Origin: Gonocerus acuteangulatus
Taxonomy: Eukaryota; Arthropoda; Insecta; Hemiptera; Coreidae
DNA: 64,000 bases
Reading direction: 5' to 3'
Assembly (NCBI GenBank): GCA_946811695.1
Contig: OX328127.1
Coordinates: 43,813,396-43,877,395 of the forward strand
Part shown: positions 55,217 through 64,000 of the stretch, one piece after another
How positions within the stretch are numbered: position 1 is the first letter of the stretch
Layout of the letters: each line of letters opens with the position of its first letter
Program-made: the position numbers and the translations under genes
The notes under the pieces: model-generated
What the model was told of the DNA's origin: nothing
What the model saw: only the letters and a program-made list of their open reading frames with translations
Database searches by the model: none

Positions 55217-58200
55217 CTAAAGGACTGTGTTGTTGACTACAGATGTTTTGTTGACTTCCTGAATGCTTGGTTTTAATGTTGTTGTTGATGTAGTTGTTGT
55301 AGGGGCTGCTGGAACAGTAAGGTTCAAATATCCACCTCCTGCTTCAACCTGTTAACAAATCAAATTTGTTAAATGATTATTAATAGTCAAATGATAATAA
55401 TAAAGGATCAGTTCTTCTTCTTGTTGCTACCACCAGATCCATCCGATTGTAGCAACTTCCAATTGGATCAGTCCTTACTCGGCTTAAATATAATAATATA
55501 TTTTTATGCTAACATTCTTTACTTATTCATCCCTGTTCAGTGTTCTTGATCTATATTTTCCTGCTTCTTAACTTAATAATCATGTTTATGCTTCACAAGA
55601 TACAACTCGTGTTAACTTTTGACTCTATTTCATGCAGAATTTTGTTATGATTTTATGCATTTACTTTTACCATATTAATTCGTTGTTATTTGTCCATTTC
55701 TTATTTTTAGCTCTAATTAAGGCTTGAAAATCAAACCTTCCGAAAGATTGAAAAAATGTAGCTTTCTTCAACAATTATGACCAAATTTCGGTTCTCTCCA
55801 TTTTGGCAATCTCAGTTTTGAGAAAAGAAAGGGATTAATTAAAATTCCTTGTTTTTTAAATTCTATTGATCATCTCCCTTTTTTTTTTCCTTTTTTTTTT
55901 TTTATCTGAAGGAAATACCTACCAAAAGTTACAATGTATACAAAAAATAAAATCTGTCAAAGTAGTTGTACCATTGAACTTTGATTTCAAATAAAGTAAT
56001 TTAGTGATTGATGTTTCGATCGGTTCTCCAAGGTCTGGAATCGGCAGGACATCAGTTTTTGTAAACCTCTGTGTGCCAACCATGTCAAGAAATAAATGGA
56101 TCAAGCAACTTTACATGCTTAATAGATTATTAAGTTTTGTGCTAAGCTGATAAAATCTCTTGAGGAGACTAACAAAATGATTCATGAGGTGTACGGGGAA
56201 TCTGCTCTGTCCAACTCACAGGTTTAGAGGTGGTCAACACTCAGAGCGGCCATCAACCAGCAAAACTGACAACTATGTGGTCCATAAGGAATTTGTACCT
56301 CAATAACAGACAGTGAACGCTGCCTACTACATGGATTTGCAAGAATGACTCCAAAAATGGATCGTCAGGACAAGAAAAGATAACTACGCTACCTGATCCT
56401 CCATCATGACAACTCGCATTGCCACAACACGCAACGAGTCCGCGAGTTCCTGGCTAGACACCAGGTGCCAACGCTGCCCTACCTCTCTTATAGTCCTAGC
56501 CTTGCCCCAGCAGACTTCTTTTTGTTCCCTCGAATTAAGAAAGTCTTGAAAGAAACCTGTTTTTCATCTATAAAAGAGATCCAATCAGCTATGACAACGA
56601 CCTCGCAAGAGATCCCCGCACCTTCATGTGTGGGTATCAGTGATGTCAGCTGAGAAAAATGTGTAGAGGCCGAAGGATAGTACAACTTTGAAGAAGTGTT
56701 TGAGCAAATCTGTTCTATAGATTACTTTATAAAAAAATAATTGCATTACTTTCGGAACATACCCTGTACCAAGCCAAATAGATTATTAAAAATGTATTAA
56801 AAGTTTAGATAAGGACTTCCATTCTTATAAGGACAATTGGTAATATTATAGACAAGTTTACATTGCTATCTACTGAAAAGTTATGGAGGAAATGCAAGTC
56901 ACCATAGAAGCGGTGCATAAAATTAATTATAAAAAAAATTAATCTTTACATTTTGCACAAAAATCTCCTCCTTAAGCACTCCTATATCAGATATCAAAAA
57001 TCGCATTAATTCGATTATTAATAATTTGTAATATCAATTTAAATTGTCTCATAATCAGTACCAATAAATCAAATAAAAAACATAACATATATTTGAGATC
57101 TCTAGTCTAGGAGCAAGGCTTGGATGAATGCAGACTGATGCATGTTCAATGAAAATGAGGCTAAGTATCTGAAAATGTTTCGCAGTATATAAACTAGATA
57201 TAGTCAATCTCAAAATAAATATCTATAAAAGAAAATTGTGTTCAATGATCTCATATATCCCTCAGTCTTTAATATAAATTTAAAAGTGTAATAATGTTTT
57301 TTGCTAAACTTACATTTCTGTTTAGTTCGCAGTTTCTTCCAGTGAATCCTTCCTGGCAGATGCAACGGAAGTCTCCGTCTTCTTCTGCTAATGAGATGCA
57401 GGTGCCGTCGTTCTCACACGTTCCCGGGTGATCCTCACAGTACTTCAGCTCTGAAAAAAAAATGTACAGTATTTAAAAAGTTTTTATTTTTTAATTTCTT
57501 TATTCAAAATTAAACGAAAATACATCATAAAAATATTGTCCAAACATAGTTAATTTGCTCTCCAGTCAGCTATCTAACCAAGAGGTTAATGAGTTTTAGT
57601 TATCTGCGCAAAAAATTAAATGCACTACTTAGTTATGCATAACTTCATATTAGAAAGCTAAAGCTTATATTTATTGGAAGCCAGACATTACTGTCATTAA
57701 ACTAAAGTAGGTCACTCTTAATTAAAATATGTATTCAGAGGATTAAGTATTAAATTAATATAAAGTATCATTAATGACTCTATGATTGCATTGGATGGAA
57801 TATGTTATAAGTAAATTTATTATGTTATTAAATATTTAATGAGATGGCATGCGCCATCAGTGGCATTTTATTCAAATCTTAAGCTTAAAAAAAAAAAAAA
57901 AAAATGAACTTGCTACGCCTGATTTTGAACACAGTTCCTCTGCTCTTTGTGTAGCTGCCTTAACCAAATAGAGCTTGCAGTAGTTTAATAAATTTAAATC
58001 TTAATAGGCGTACCGACTCTTGTGCCTTATATGACAGTAACTTGGCTTCAGATAAATATAATTCCGTGCCATCTATCTGTAGTTGTAGCTACATTAGATG
58101 ACTTAACTTGATCTTTAGTTGGTAGGCTATTTGGTAACGGTACCTGCAGAGGAACTAGGGTTCACATCCTATCCTACCATATTAATTTTTCTAAAAGTTA

Positions 58201-61200
58201 AAGAAGAAAAAGAACACTTAGCGTTGCTAGCTACACAGCTTTATAATCAATCCAAAAGATAATGGAATTTTTCCTTTTTTCCAGCTTTCATTCGAAGATC
58301 TGGAGGATCTGCAAAGCTATTTTTTATCTGCCGTGAGTTTCATTTTAACTGCCTCATCAATTACTATTTCTTGGTCCACAAGAGGGAGGCTATTTAGATG
58401 AAGGCCTAGGTATTGGAAGAATGAATGAGTCTCCTTCGGTTTACTTCTTGACCCACAATCTGTAGATCTTTAACTACATACTTTCTTTAGCCGAATAACA
58501 AAAACTATGATAGTAGATAAGATTGTTAAATATTTTTGAGGAAATATTTAAAAGATTTTGAGGGGACCCTCAAGAGCTGCATTCCTTGAAAACGTGCTAA
58601 TAAATAGTACTGGTTAATTAATTAGATAAACACTATACTATTTGCTTGTAGAAGACAGTAGGAATTTTATTATTTATTTTTGAGCACCCGCAACGAAGGC
58701 GATTTGCCCTAGTAGGGATTTAGTCTCACGTCATGTAGTTCTAATGGTGAATATCTGAGTCAACTATACAATTATTACAACTAAACAAAAATTATGAATA
58801 AATACTTAAAATTATGAAATTAAATTATAAAACTGATTACTGAAATTAAAAAGTACAAAATAAAATTAATTTGTCTATTAAAGAAATTAGAATATTCAGC
58901 TGGACATGGAGTTCTATGTCTTGAAGCTAAGGAGAATTAATTACCCTCAGAAATTTTAAGGTATTAATTAGCTTTCAATTTTTTTCTAAAAATAAGACAT
59001 AGTATTTTTATTCCTTTAGTCAAACAATCATTTCTGATTAAAACAACAGAAAACTATATTTTATATGTATGTAATTTCTTAAATTAAATACTATAAGCCT
59101 TAGTTTAGAGATTTCTTGCCTGCTTTAGACTCCCTGAGTTGGCAATCTATATTTTTGTGGGCAAGTGATACATCGTACCCAAATAAAAATAACGAGCAAA
59201 ATCGCTCCATTAGATGTGGAGGATTACTGTAAAAAGCAAACCATTATTTTTGCCACCACCAGCCAGTTTTAGTTCTTCACAATGGAAGTCTGTAGACATC
59301 ATGCACATCTTCTGTGAAACGTGAATTGTAAAATAATAAAATCAGTCCTATATGGATAGGGGTTTACTCAAGGAAGGAATTATATTTTAAATTAATTGAG
59401 CCAGTAGTCCATAACATAAAAGAACAAAACTATCTGTTTCTTTTTTCTTTTATTGGTAAGTTTAAGTACATTTTTCAGCAATGTGGTATGATCTAACGAC
59501 TTTTGCTAAGGAACATGATTAATTAAGGAACTTTTTTTTTTACGGCGCTTCGACAACTAAGCCATTAGCGCCGTCGAATATTACTTGTTCCTAGGTTGCA
59601 AAACCTAACTAAATAAATACATAAGTTAATACCAACATCCTTTTATTAACAACACACTTTTTGTGGGACAGGTATTTTACAGGTTTCTTTTCTGTTCTAG
59701 CCATGATAGAGAAGATTCGTCTCCGTTTAAAAATAATAAATAAATAAATAAAATCCACGCCCCTAGAAAACCCAAGCCAACCAGCCAAGAATGCTAATGT
59801 CTAAACACGTGTAGCCCTCCAGGGTCCTATAACGAATAAAAAACGATTCTTTTACGTTTTATTGTCGTCGCTGCCAATCTGAGTAATGTGCTCCGCTGAC
59901 ACAGCTCCTGTGGGAGGGAAGTTGTTTGATCAAATAACATGACATTTCAGGCTCAAGTCCTTCTTGAAAATGATTCGGAAACTGCTCCAATTAGTGGTCA
60001 TGAATGATTCTTCTTTATGGTTGGATACACACCTGGAATGACAATGTTATTTTTATGTTTTCCAGAAGAATGGGCACATATATGAAAAGTCCCTGCGTTT
60101 TGATCTCTGTTCTGCCGTAGCTTCCATTTTACTATCGAAAAATAAAATAGAATGTGTTTGCAGTCAAGAAAACAAGTTCCCCAGTTGACCGGAATAAAGC
60201 AGCGTTGACCAACTGTCCCGGAACGCAGTCCGAACAAACACTGTCCGATGTGCCCTTGCCTTTGGCATTGCTAGCAGTGCGTGACCCTACCTGTATTTCC
60301 GTCTAGATGTCCAGCCGCTAGCTATTGCCTCGGTCTTACCTAACTCTAATTACTGGGAAATATCAGGCTTATTGTTCTGCAGAGCAATGAGATCGCGACG
60401 CGGTTCGACGGGTCGACCTTACAAGGAGGTCGAGGTTAGGGTTCGACATATGTAATAATAATATCACTTCCGCAGATCTATGTACGCCAATGTGTATATT
60501 TAGTTCATTTCAGGACTCCATGATCATATCAAAATTCCCCTCTTCTTCATCATTTAAAATCCAGGAACTCTATCAACCCCATCTACTAATCAGTTCGCGA
60601 ATATGACAGAAATCACACATAGTTTAGTCATCTATTAAACTCATTGCTCAAGTGATTGATCACAAATTTCCCAAACTTCAAGCCACCTCATACCTTAAAA
60701 TGTCCGACTTGCAGAAATTGCGTCAAGTAGCCTGACACTTACCTAAAAGTTATCGTGCTCTTCGTCCATCCCCTAGGCCTTCATTTCCGAAAAAGGATGC
60801 TAAAGAGCATGCCATAATGTACGAAATATAGATATTTCTAAAAATCTGACATTTTCTCTTAGCCGAATCCCATCCTTTGACTTATTAATACATCAACGGC
60901 TAACTATCTTCATCTCACGATGAAACTCTTTATATTGCGCCTCGAATGGAGCGATATTCGCTCTTCCCATTCCCCTCTTAGTTGGCAAATAATTTATTTA
61001 AAATGGGGGAAAAATTATATTATACATATATTTAATCATTTTGTAGACGTTGAGTTTGCATGCTTTCGTGCATTGCTAACGTAGAAACAAGTTTTTCTAC
61101 TCTGTCTGCAATCTTCCTAGCAACCCAAGTAAATTCCGCCATGATAAATGCGAAAATTAAATTACATTATTTATAACGTCTTCATTAATATGAAAATTGA

Positions 61201-61336
61201 TTTACCTTGGTCACAAAGCATGCCTCCCCATCCAGGCCTGCAGTTGCATTCCCAGGGTCTTCTACAGTCACCGTGCACACAACCTGGATATGGGTAACAC
61301 TTATCGCAGCTCTTTCCCCACCAACCTGTCTTACAT
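55217..61336 (-). CDS. Notch-ligand-like (Delta/Serrate/Jagged) protein, last three coding exons
   Basis: Three minus-strand exons join with matching phases and GT-AG borders: 61336-61206 (phase 2 in, 1 out), 57450-57314 (1 in, 0 out) and 55348-55217 ending TAG. Exon 1 encodes [10 protein letters not shown] (end of one EGF) and a complete [15 protein letters not shown]...[15 protein letters not shown], which is the hallmark second EGF of DSL ligands. Exon 2 encodes [18 protein letters not shown] and [12 protein letters not shown], a full six-Cys EGF carrying an O-fucose consensus (CENDGTC) and an O-GlcNAc consensus ([10 protein letters not shown]). The last exon encodes [24 protein letters not shown] and three N-glycosylation sequons, then stops with no transmembrane segment. 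Known Delta/Serrate proteins have many more EGFs and a membrane anchor, so this is a short secreted form, an alternative 3' end, or a divergent paralogue. The N-terminus and DSL domain should lie beyond position 64000. Confidence 0.8.
55349..57313. other. Intron of the DSL-type gene
   Basis: Donor gtaagt at 57313 and acceptor 'ttaacag' at 55349. It contains a mariner remnant (56143-56768) and otherwise AT-rich sequence. Confidence 0.7.
56143..56768 (+). pseudogene. Mariner-type transposase remnant with right TIR
   Basis: The plus-strand pieces start [20 protein letters not shown], jump over a large deletion, then read [21 protein letters not shown] (second catalytic Asp), [20 protein letters not shown] (third-Asp region) and [11 protein letters not shown], ending [13 protein letters not shown] EKCVEAEG. 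The 3' end 'ttcggaacataccctgta' is a mariner-type TIR bordered by TA. The left TIR and first-Asp region are gone. Inactive. Confidence 0.8.
58670..58740 (-). mobile_element. SINE family B fragment
   Basis: 'ttatttttgagcacccgcaa' with 'aaggcgatttgcc' matches the tail region of the family-B SINE at 44536-44822. The tRNA head is missing. Confidence 0.55.
59530..59605 (-). mobile_element. 5S-SINE tail fragment
   Basis: The minus-strand 'ggcgctaatggcttagttgt' followed by 'gaagcgccgt' and a run of A (T8 at 59531-59539) matches the 5S-SINE 3' body. No 5S head. Confidence 0.55.
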
Positions 61337-61475
61337 CTGCAATCAAAGAAATGCATCTCATCATTAATGGAAATTGTAATTTTAAGCGGGGCTTTAATGA
61401 CTAAATATTCAGTATAAAACTTACTTAAAAATAATAATAAAAATATCAAAATTTTAATGACCTATTTCCTTGAAG
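61337..61475. other. Upstream intron portion of the DSL-type gene
   Basis: The acceptor 'tttgattgcag' ends at 61337. The intron continues towards higher coordinates and no further EGF or DSL exon was recognised up to 64000. Confidence 0.6.
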
Positions 61476-62079
61476 TATGGGCGTATATAGAAAATAATTT
61501 CGGGAGGGGCTGGGAAAATTTGGGGGGGCTGCGACTATTTCCGGGGTATGGAATACTAAAAATTTAGAACTTGGAAAAGTTTTAGGCAACTAAAACGCTA
61601 GTACACGTAAAATAAAATATTTTTAATGCACTAAGTGATCTTATTTAATTTATTTTTAAGGGTTTTATGAAATTTTTACCGATCAAATCAAAATTTCGGG
61701 GGGGGGGCTGAAGCCCCCCTCTTATATACGCCCATGGCCAAAGAACTCGGAGTAGGAGCCACGACATTTTCAAGACATTTGAAGAAAATCGGCAAGTCCA
61801 AAACTGACATTTCATACGGTACAGCCTGACATTTATTAAGAATATAAGCACAATATTCACATTAGGCGTGGAGAATACTCGGGAACGATATTAATTTACC
61901 CTTACCGGCCGTAATTTTGAGCTTCCTTGCTGGAAAACTCCGTCAACACGATGCAAAATTAATGAAAATAACATTTTGTGAAAATAAACAAAAATATTCT
62001 ATTAGGAGGAGGACCATCAAATCAAAATTTCGGGAGGGGCTGCAGCCCCCTCAGCCCCCCCCCCTTATATACGCCCGTG
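61476..62079. mobile_element. hAT-type non-autonomous element, 8-bp target duplication
   Basis: The left end 'tatgggcgtatata' and right end 'tatatacgcccgtg' are inverted repeats. Both sides carry 'ccttgaag' (61468-61475 and 62080-62087), an 8-bp duplication characteristic of hAT elements. GGGGCTGCAGCCCC-rich subterminal sequences recur (about 61500-61545, 61690-61725, 62030-62065). An internal right-end copy at about 61720-61737 suggests an older nested insertion. No transposase. Confidence 0.75.
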
Positions 62080-62126
62080 CCTTGAAGTCCATCACTAATC
62101 TATAAGGAGCTTCAATCAGCAGGAAC

Positions 62127-62585
62127 ACAGGCATACACACACAAAAAAATGATATTTTCCAAAGACACCGTACATATATTCTTATGTATTTCGACACGTT
62201 GAATCCGAATACGAAGTCCATTTCACCCCATCATGTCAGGTTTAAAACCATTTGAAGGTCAAATTTCGCTTGAAGTCGTTAAAGAAGAAATAACTAGAGC
62301 TTCGGTGGTTCTGAGGGCCACTGAATTCGAATCCGACGTCTGTTTCACCCCATCGGCGCAAAATCAAGTTCATTTCAACTACAAATTTGCCTATTTTGCA
62401 CAAAAAAAAAAAAAAAAAAAAAAAAAATCAGCAAGAATGCAGTCTAAATTCGTGTTGTTTTTTTTTTGCAAAATAGACATATTTGTAGTTGAAATGAACT
62501 TGATTTGGGGTGAAACAGACCTTGGATTCGAATTAAGCGACCCTCAAAACCGTGGAAGCTCTTGTTATTTCGTCTGGCTGTTTTA
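62127..62585. mobile_element. Foldback element, copy 2 (truncated)
   Basis: It matches 42614-43186: 'cacaggcatacacacac', 'tattttccaaagacacc', 'gtcgttaaagaagaaataac', 'gaattcgaatccgacg', a centre with a poly-A run (62402-62427), then the inverted arm as far as 'tggaagctcttgttatttcg'. The outer part of the right arm is missing. Confidence 0.75.
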
Positions 62586-62612
62586 ATTGTCTTAATACAA
62601 ATTCATAAGCTA

Positions 62613-62666
62613 AAAAAAAGCATCCCAACCACTCTGGTATACCAGAGTTGTTGGGATGCTTTTTTC
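62613..62666. repeat. Hairpin with ~26-bp arms
   Basis: 'aaaaagcatcccaac' and 'cactctggta' are mirrored by 'taccagagtt' and 'gttgggatgcttttt'. Beside it 'ccgattgtatacaatcgg' (62674-62691) is a perfect 18-bp palindrome. Confidence 0.8.
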
Positions 62667-62691
62667 AATCTATCCGATTGTATACAATCGG

Positions 62692-63486
62692 CTAAAATTG
62701 AAATGTCTTCCAAGAGGAAAAGTACATTTTAGTTTGCACTATGCTTCTGTTAACCTGGTCCTCCTCTTAATCGAATGTTTTTGATTATTTTCACAAAATG
62801 TTATTATGTTAATGTTCATACCCGCCTCAGCAGCGCTATGACCGAGCTTAAAATCATAACGAAAAATAATACGGATTTCCGTTGAAGTCATAATTTAAGT
62901 TTTATTGTTTCTCAGATGATCGTTCTCACAACATAGTACGCAAGTTACTGATTAAATAATAGGAATAAAAGAGATTTAATTCTATATGAATAACAATGAT
63001 GTTTGTAAATAATGAAATAAAAAAGGGAAAGGATTAAATCGCAAAGTAAACAAAACTGACATTTCATACGGTACAGCCTGATACCTCTCACCAGTTAGGT
63101 ATATTATCCAACGAGTTTTGTTACAATAAACAAAAATTAATCCCATTATAGGGCCATCTTGTGTTGGACTAGGCTAGCGACGAGGTAGATAAACCCCTTT
63201 ACCTCGAGGAAACAATTTCACTAGTTAACGAACACATTTTTTGTTTTTGGAATATTTTATAAGCGAGTTTTGGAGCGAAAGAAAAAAAAATATGGTTGCT
63301 ATCCCGTTTACAGTCACACGTATTATAAAAGAAAAGAGCTATTTTGCTAACATTTATCGATCGGGTGAGCAGATTTAAATAATAATAAATAAAATGTAAA
63401 TAGACGATTAGGAGGAGATAGGTATGCATTCTACTGCTATTAGTGCATATCTTATATCATATTTAGTTCTTATGTTTTATGTTTCA
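62692..63486. other. AT-rich sequence without recognised genes
   Basis: A segment 'actgacatttcatacggtac' near 63056 is also present near 61800, so some of this is repeat-derived. No exon of the DSL-type gene was found. Confidence 0.5.
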
Positions 63487-63545
63487 TGGGCGTATATAAG
63501 AGGGAGGTTGAGGGGGCTGCAGCCCCCGAAAGTTTGTTTTGGGGG
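63487..63545 (+). mobile_element. hAT-type element end
   Basis: 'catgggcgtatataagaggg' with 'gggggctgcagcccccgaa' is a terminal segment of the same family as 61476-62079. The opposite end was not found before the window edge. Confidence 0.6.
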
Positions 63546-63689
63546 ACATTGAGAACAATTCGTATAAAAAAGCCTATAAAAACTATTTCAACCTGTTCAT
63601 TTTGATTAGATGGTTTTTATTCTATATTCTGACGTTAATCAATGCAAAATATGTGCATTTAGAAATGCTACATTTATATTTTTTACAAA

Positions 63690-63785
63690 CCTAAAGTGGT
63701 AGGTTCGATTCCCGTTAAGAGAGATCTAAAAAAGTATAGGCATCAGTCCTCCCCTGGCTACAAAAGAGTAATATACCGCCCGAAA
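63690..63785 (+). mobile_element. SINE family B fragment
   Basis: 'ggtaggttcgattcccgtta' (B box) and 'ggcatcagtcctcccctggc' match the family-B SINE (44536-44822). The A-box half and tail are missing. Confidence 0.55.
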
Positions 63786-64000
63786 ATTTTTTGTTTTTAT
63801 AAGTGGATTTTAAAAGTTAAATAATAAATATTGTTAGCAATAGTGTGGCATTGTGCATGATGTGTTACTTTTTATTTGATTGAGTTATATTTTAATATAT
63901 TATGTTATATAGCAGAACTGAATTTGGAGAAAATGCCTTGATACGCTGAGTATGACGAATGCCTAGAAAATTGTCTCGCTGTAAGTAGAATTCACTGGTA
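63786..64000. other. Window end, unassigned
   Basis: AT-rich sequence without features; still expected to be intron or upstream sequence of the DSL-type gene. Confidence 0.4.

Larger units (their letters stand above)
57451..61205. other. Large intron of the DSL-type gene
   Basis: Donor ggtaaat at 61205 and acceptor 'tttttcag' at 57451. It holds SINE fragments near 58675-58740 and 59530-59605 and long AT-rich stretches. A GC-richer segment at 59860-60480 has a 79-codon minus-strand frame (60237-59998) with no recognisable domain. Confidence 0.65.

Noticed and set aside
59998..60237. 79-codon Cys-containing frame inside the large intron
   Set aside because: The cysteine spacing does not match EGF or DSL modules and no flanking acceptor/donor pair with a compatible phase was found.

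Overview
The window is eukaryotic, AT-rich, repeat-dense DNA from an animal, most likely an arthropod. The grounds are two spliced genes (a glycine-rich, VPVPQP-repeat cuticle-type protein and a Notch-ligand-like EGF protein), GT-AG introns, abundant (TA)n microsatellites, Tc1/mariner remnants and non-LTR retrotransposons carrying RNase H domains. A crustacean such as a parasitic copepod would fit, but the sequence does not prove this.

Only two ordinary host genes are visible, both on the minus strand. (1) A small secreted structural protein at 28.9-30.3 kb has a four-codon first exon, one large coding exon, a 3'UTR exon, a TATA box and a polyadenylation signal. (2) At 55.2-61.3 kb lie the three last coding exons of a DSL-type (Delta/Serrate/Jagged) Notch ligand-like gene. 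They encode the tail of one EGF repeat, two complete EGF repeats, and a threonine-rich, N-glycosylatable C-terminus that stops without a membrane segment. Upstream exons should lie beyond 64 kb. A GC-rich block at 18.9-19.2 kb (CRE, GC box, TATA-like element, strong splice donor) may be a promoter and first exon of an unidentified minus-strand gene.

The rest is a mosaic of transposable elements. 0-7 kb: microsatellites, a repeat-ended element (2.26-3.01 kb) and short palindromes. 7-12.3 kb: Helitron-like 5' and 3' ends enclosing a decayed copia fragment and a tRNA-derived SINE. 12.8-20.2 kb: a truncated long-TIR element, a LINE remnant, foldback palindromes, a TA-flanked DNA element containing a 5S-rRNA-derived SINE, then further SINEs. 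20.7-23.3 kb: a foldback and a decayed Tc1 element. 25.4-28.4 kb: a giant inverted-repeat element split by a precisely delimited 943-bp Helitron. 30.6-33.2 kb: an inverted-repeat element with transposase remnants, itself split by a 1.1-kb long-TIR element with a TAA target duplication. 34.3-36.8 kb: a near-intact DNA element encoding a zinc-finger plus DDE-like protein, broken by one frameshift. 37-52 kb: hAT-like and foldback elements, SINE fragments and four LINE remnants, one split by a 5S SINE with a 12-bp target duplication. 56-64 kb: mariner, a hAT-type element with an 8-bp target duplication, and another foldback copy in and beyond the DSL-gene introns.

The strongest novelty candidates are the 2.5-kb zinc-finger/DDE-like transposon, the 5S-derived SINE family (three full copies with 10-12-bp target duplications plus tail fragments), two insertions whose empty sites can be read from the opposite palindrome arm, and the apparently secreted short end of the Notch-ligand-like gene. 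Translations and repeat comparisons were made by eye; no database search was possible.
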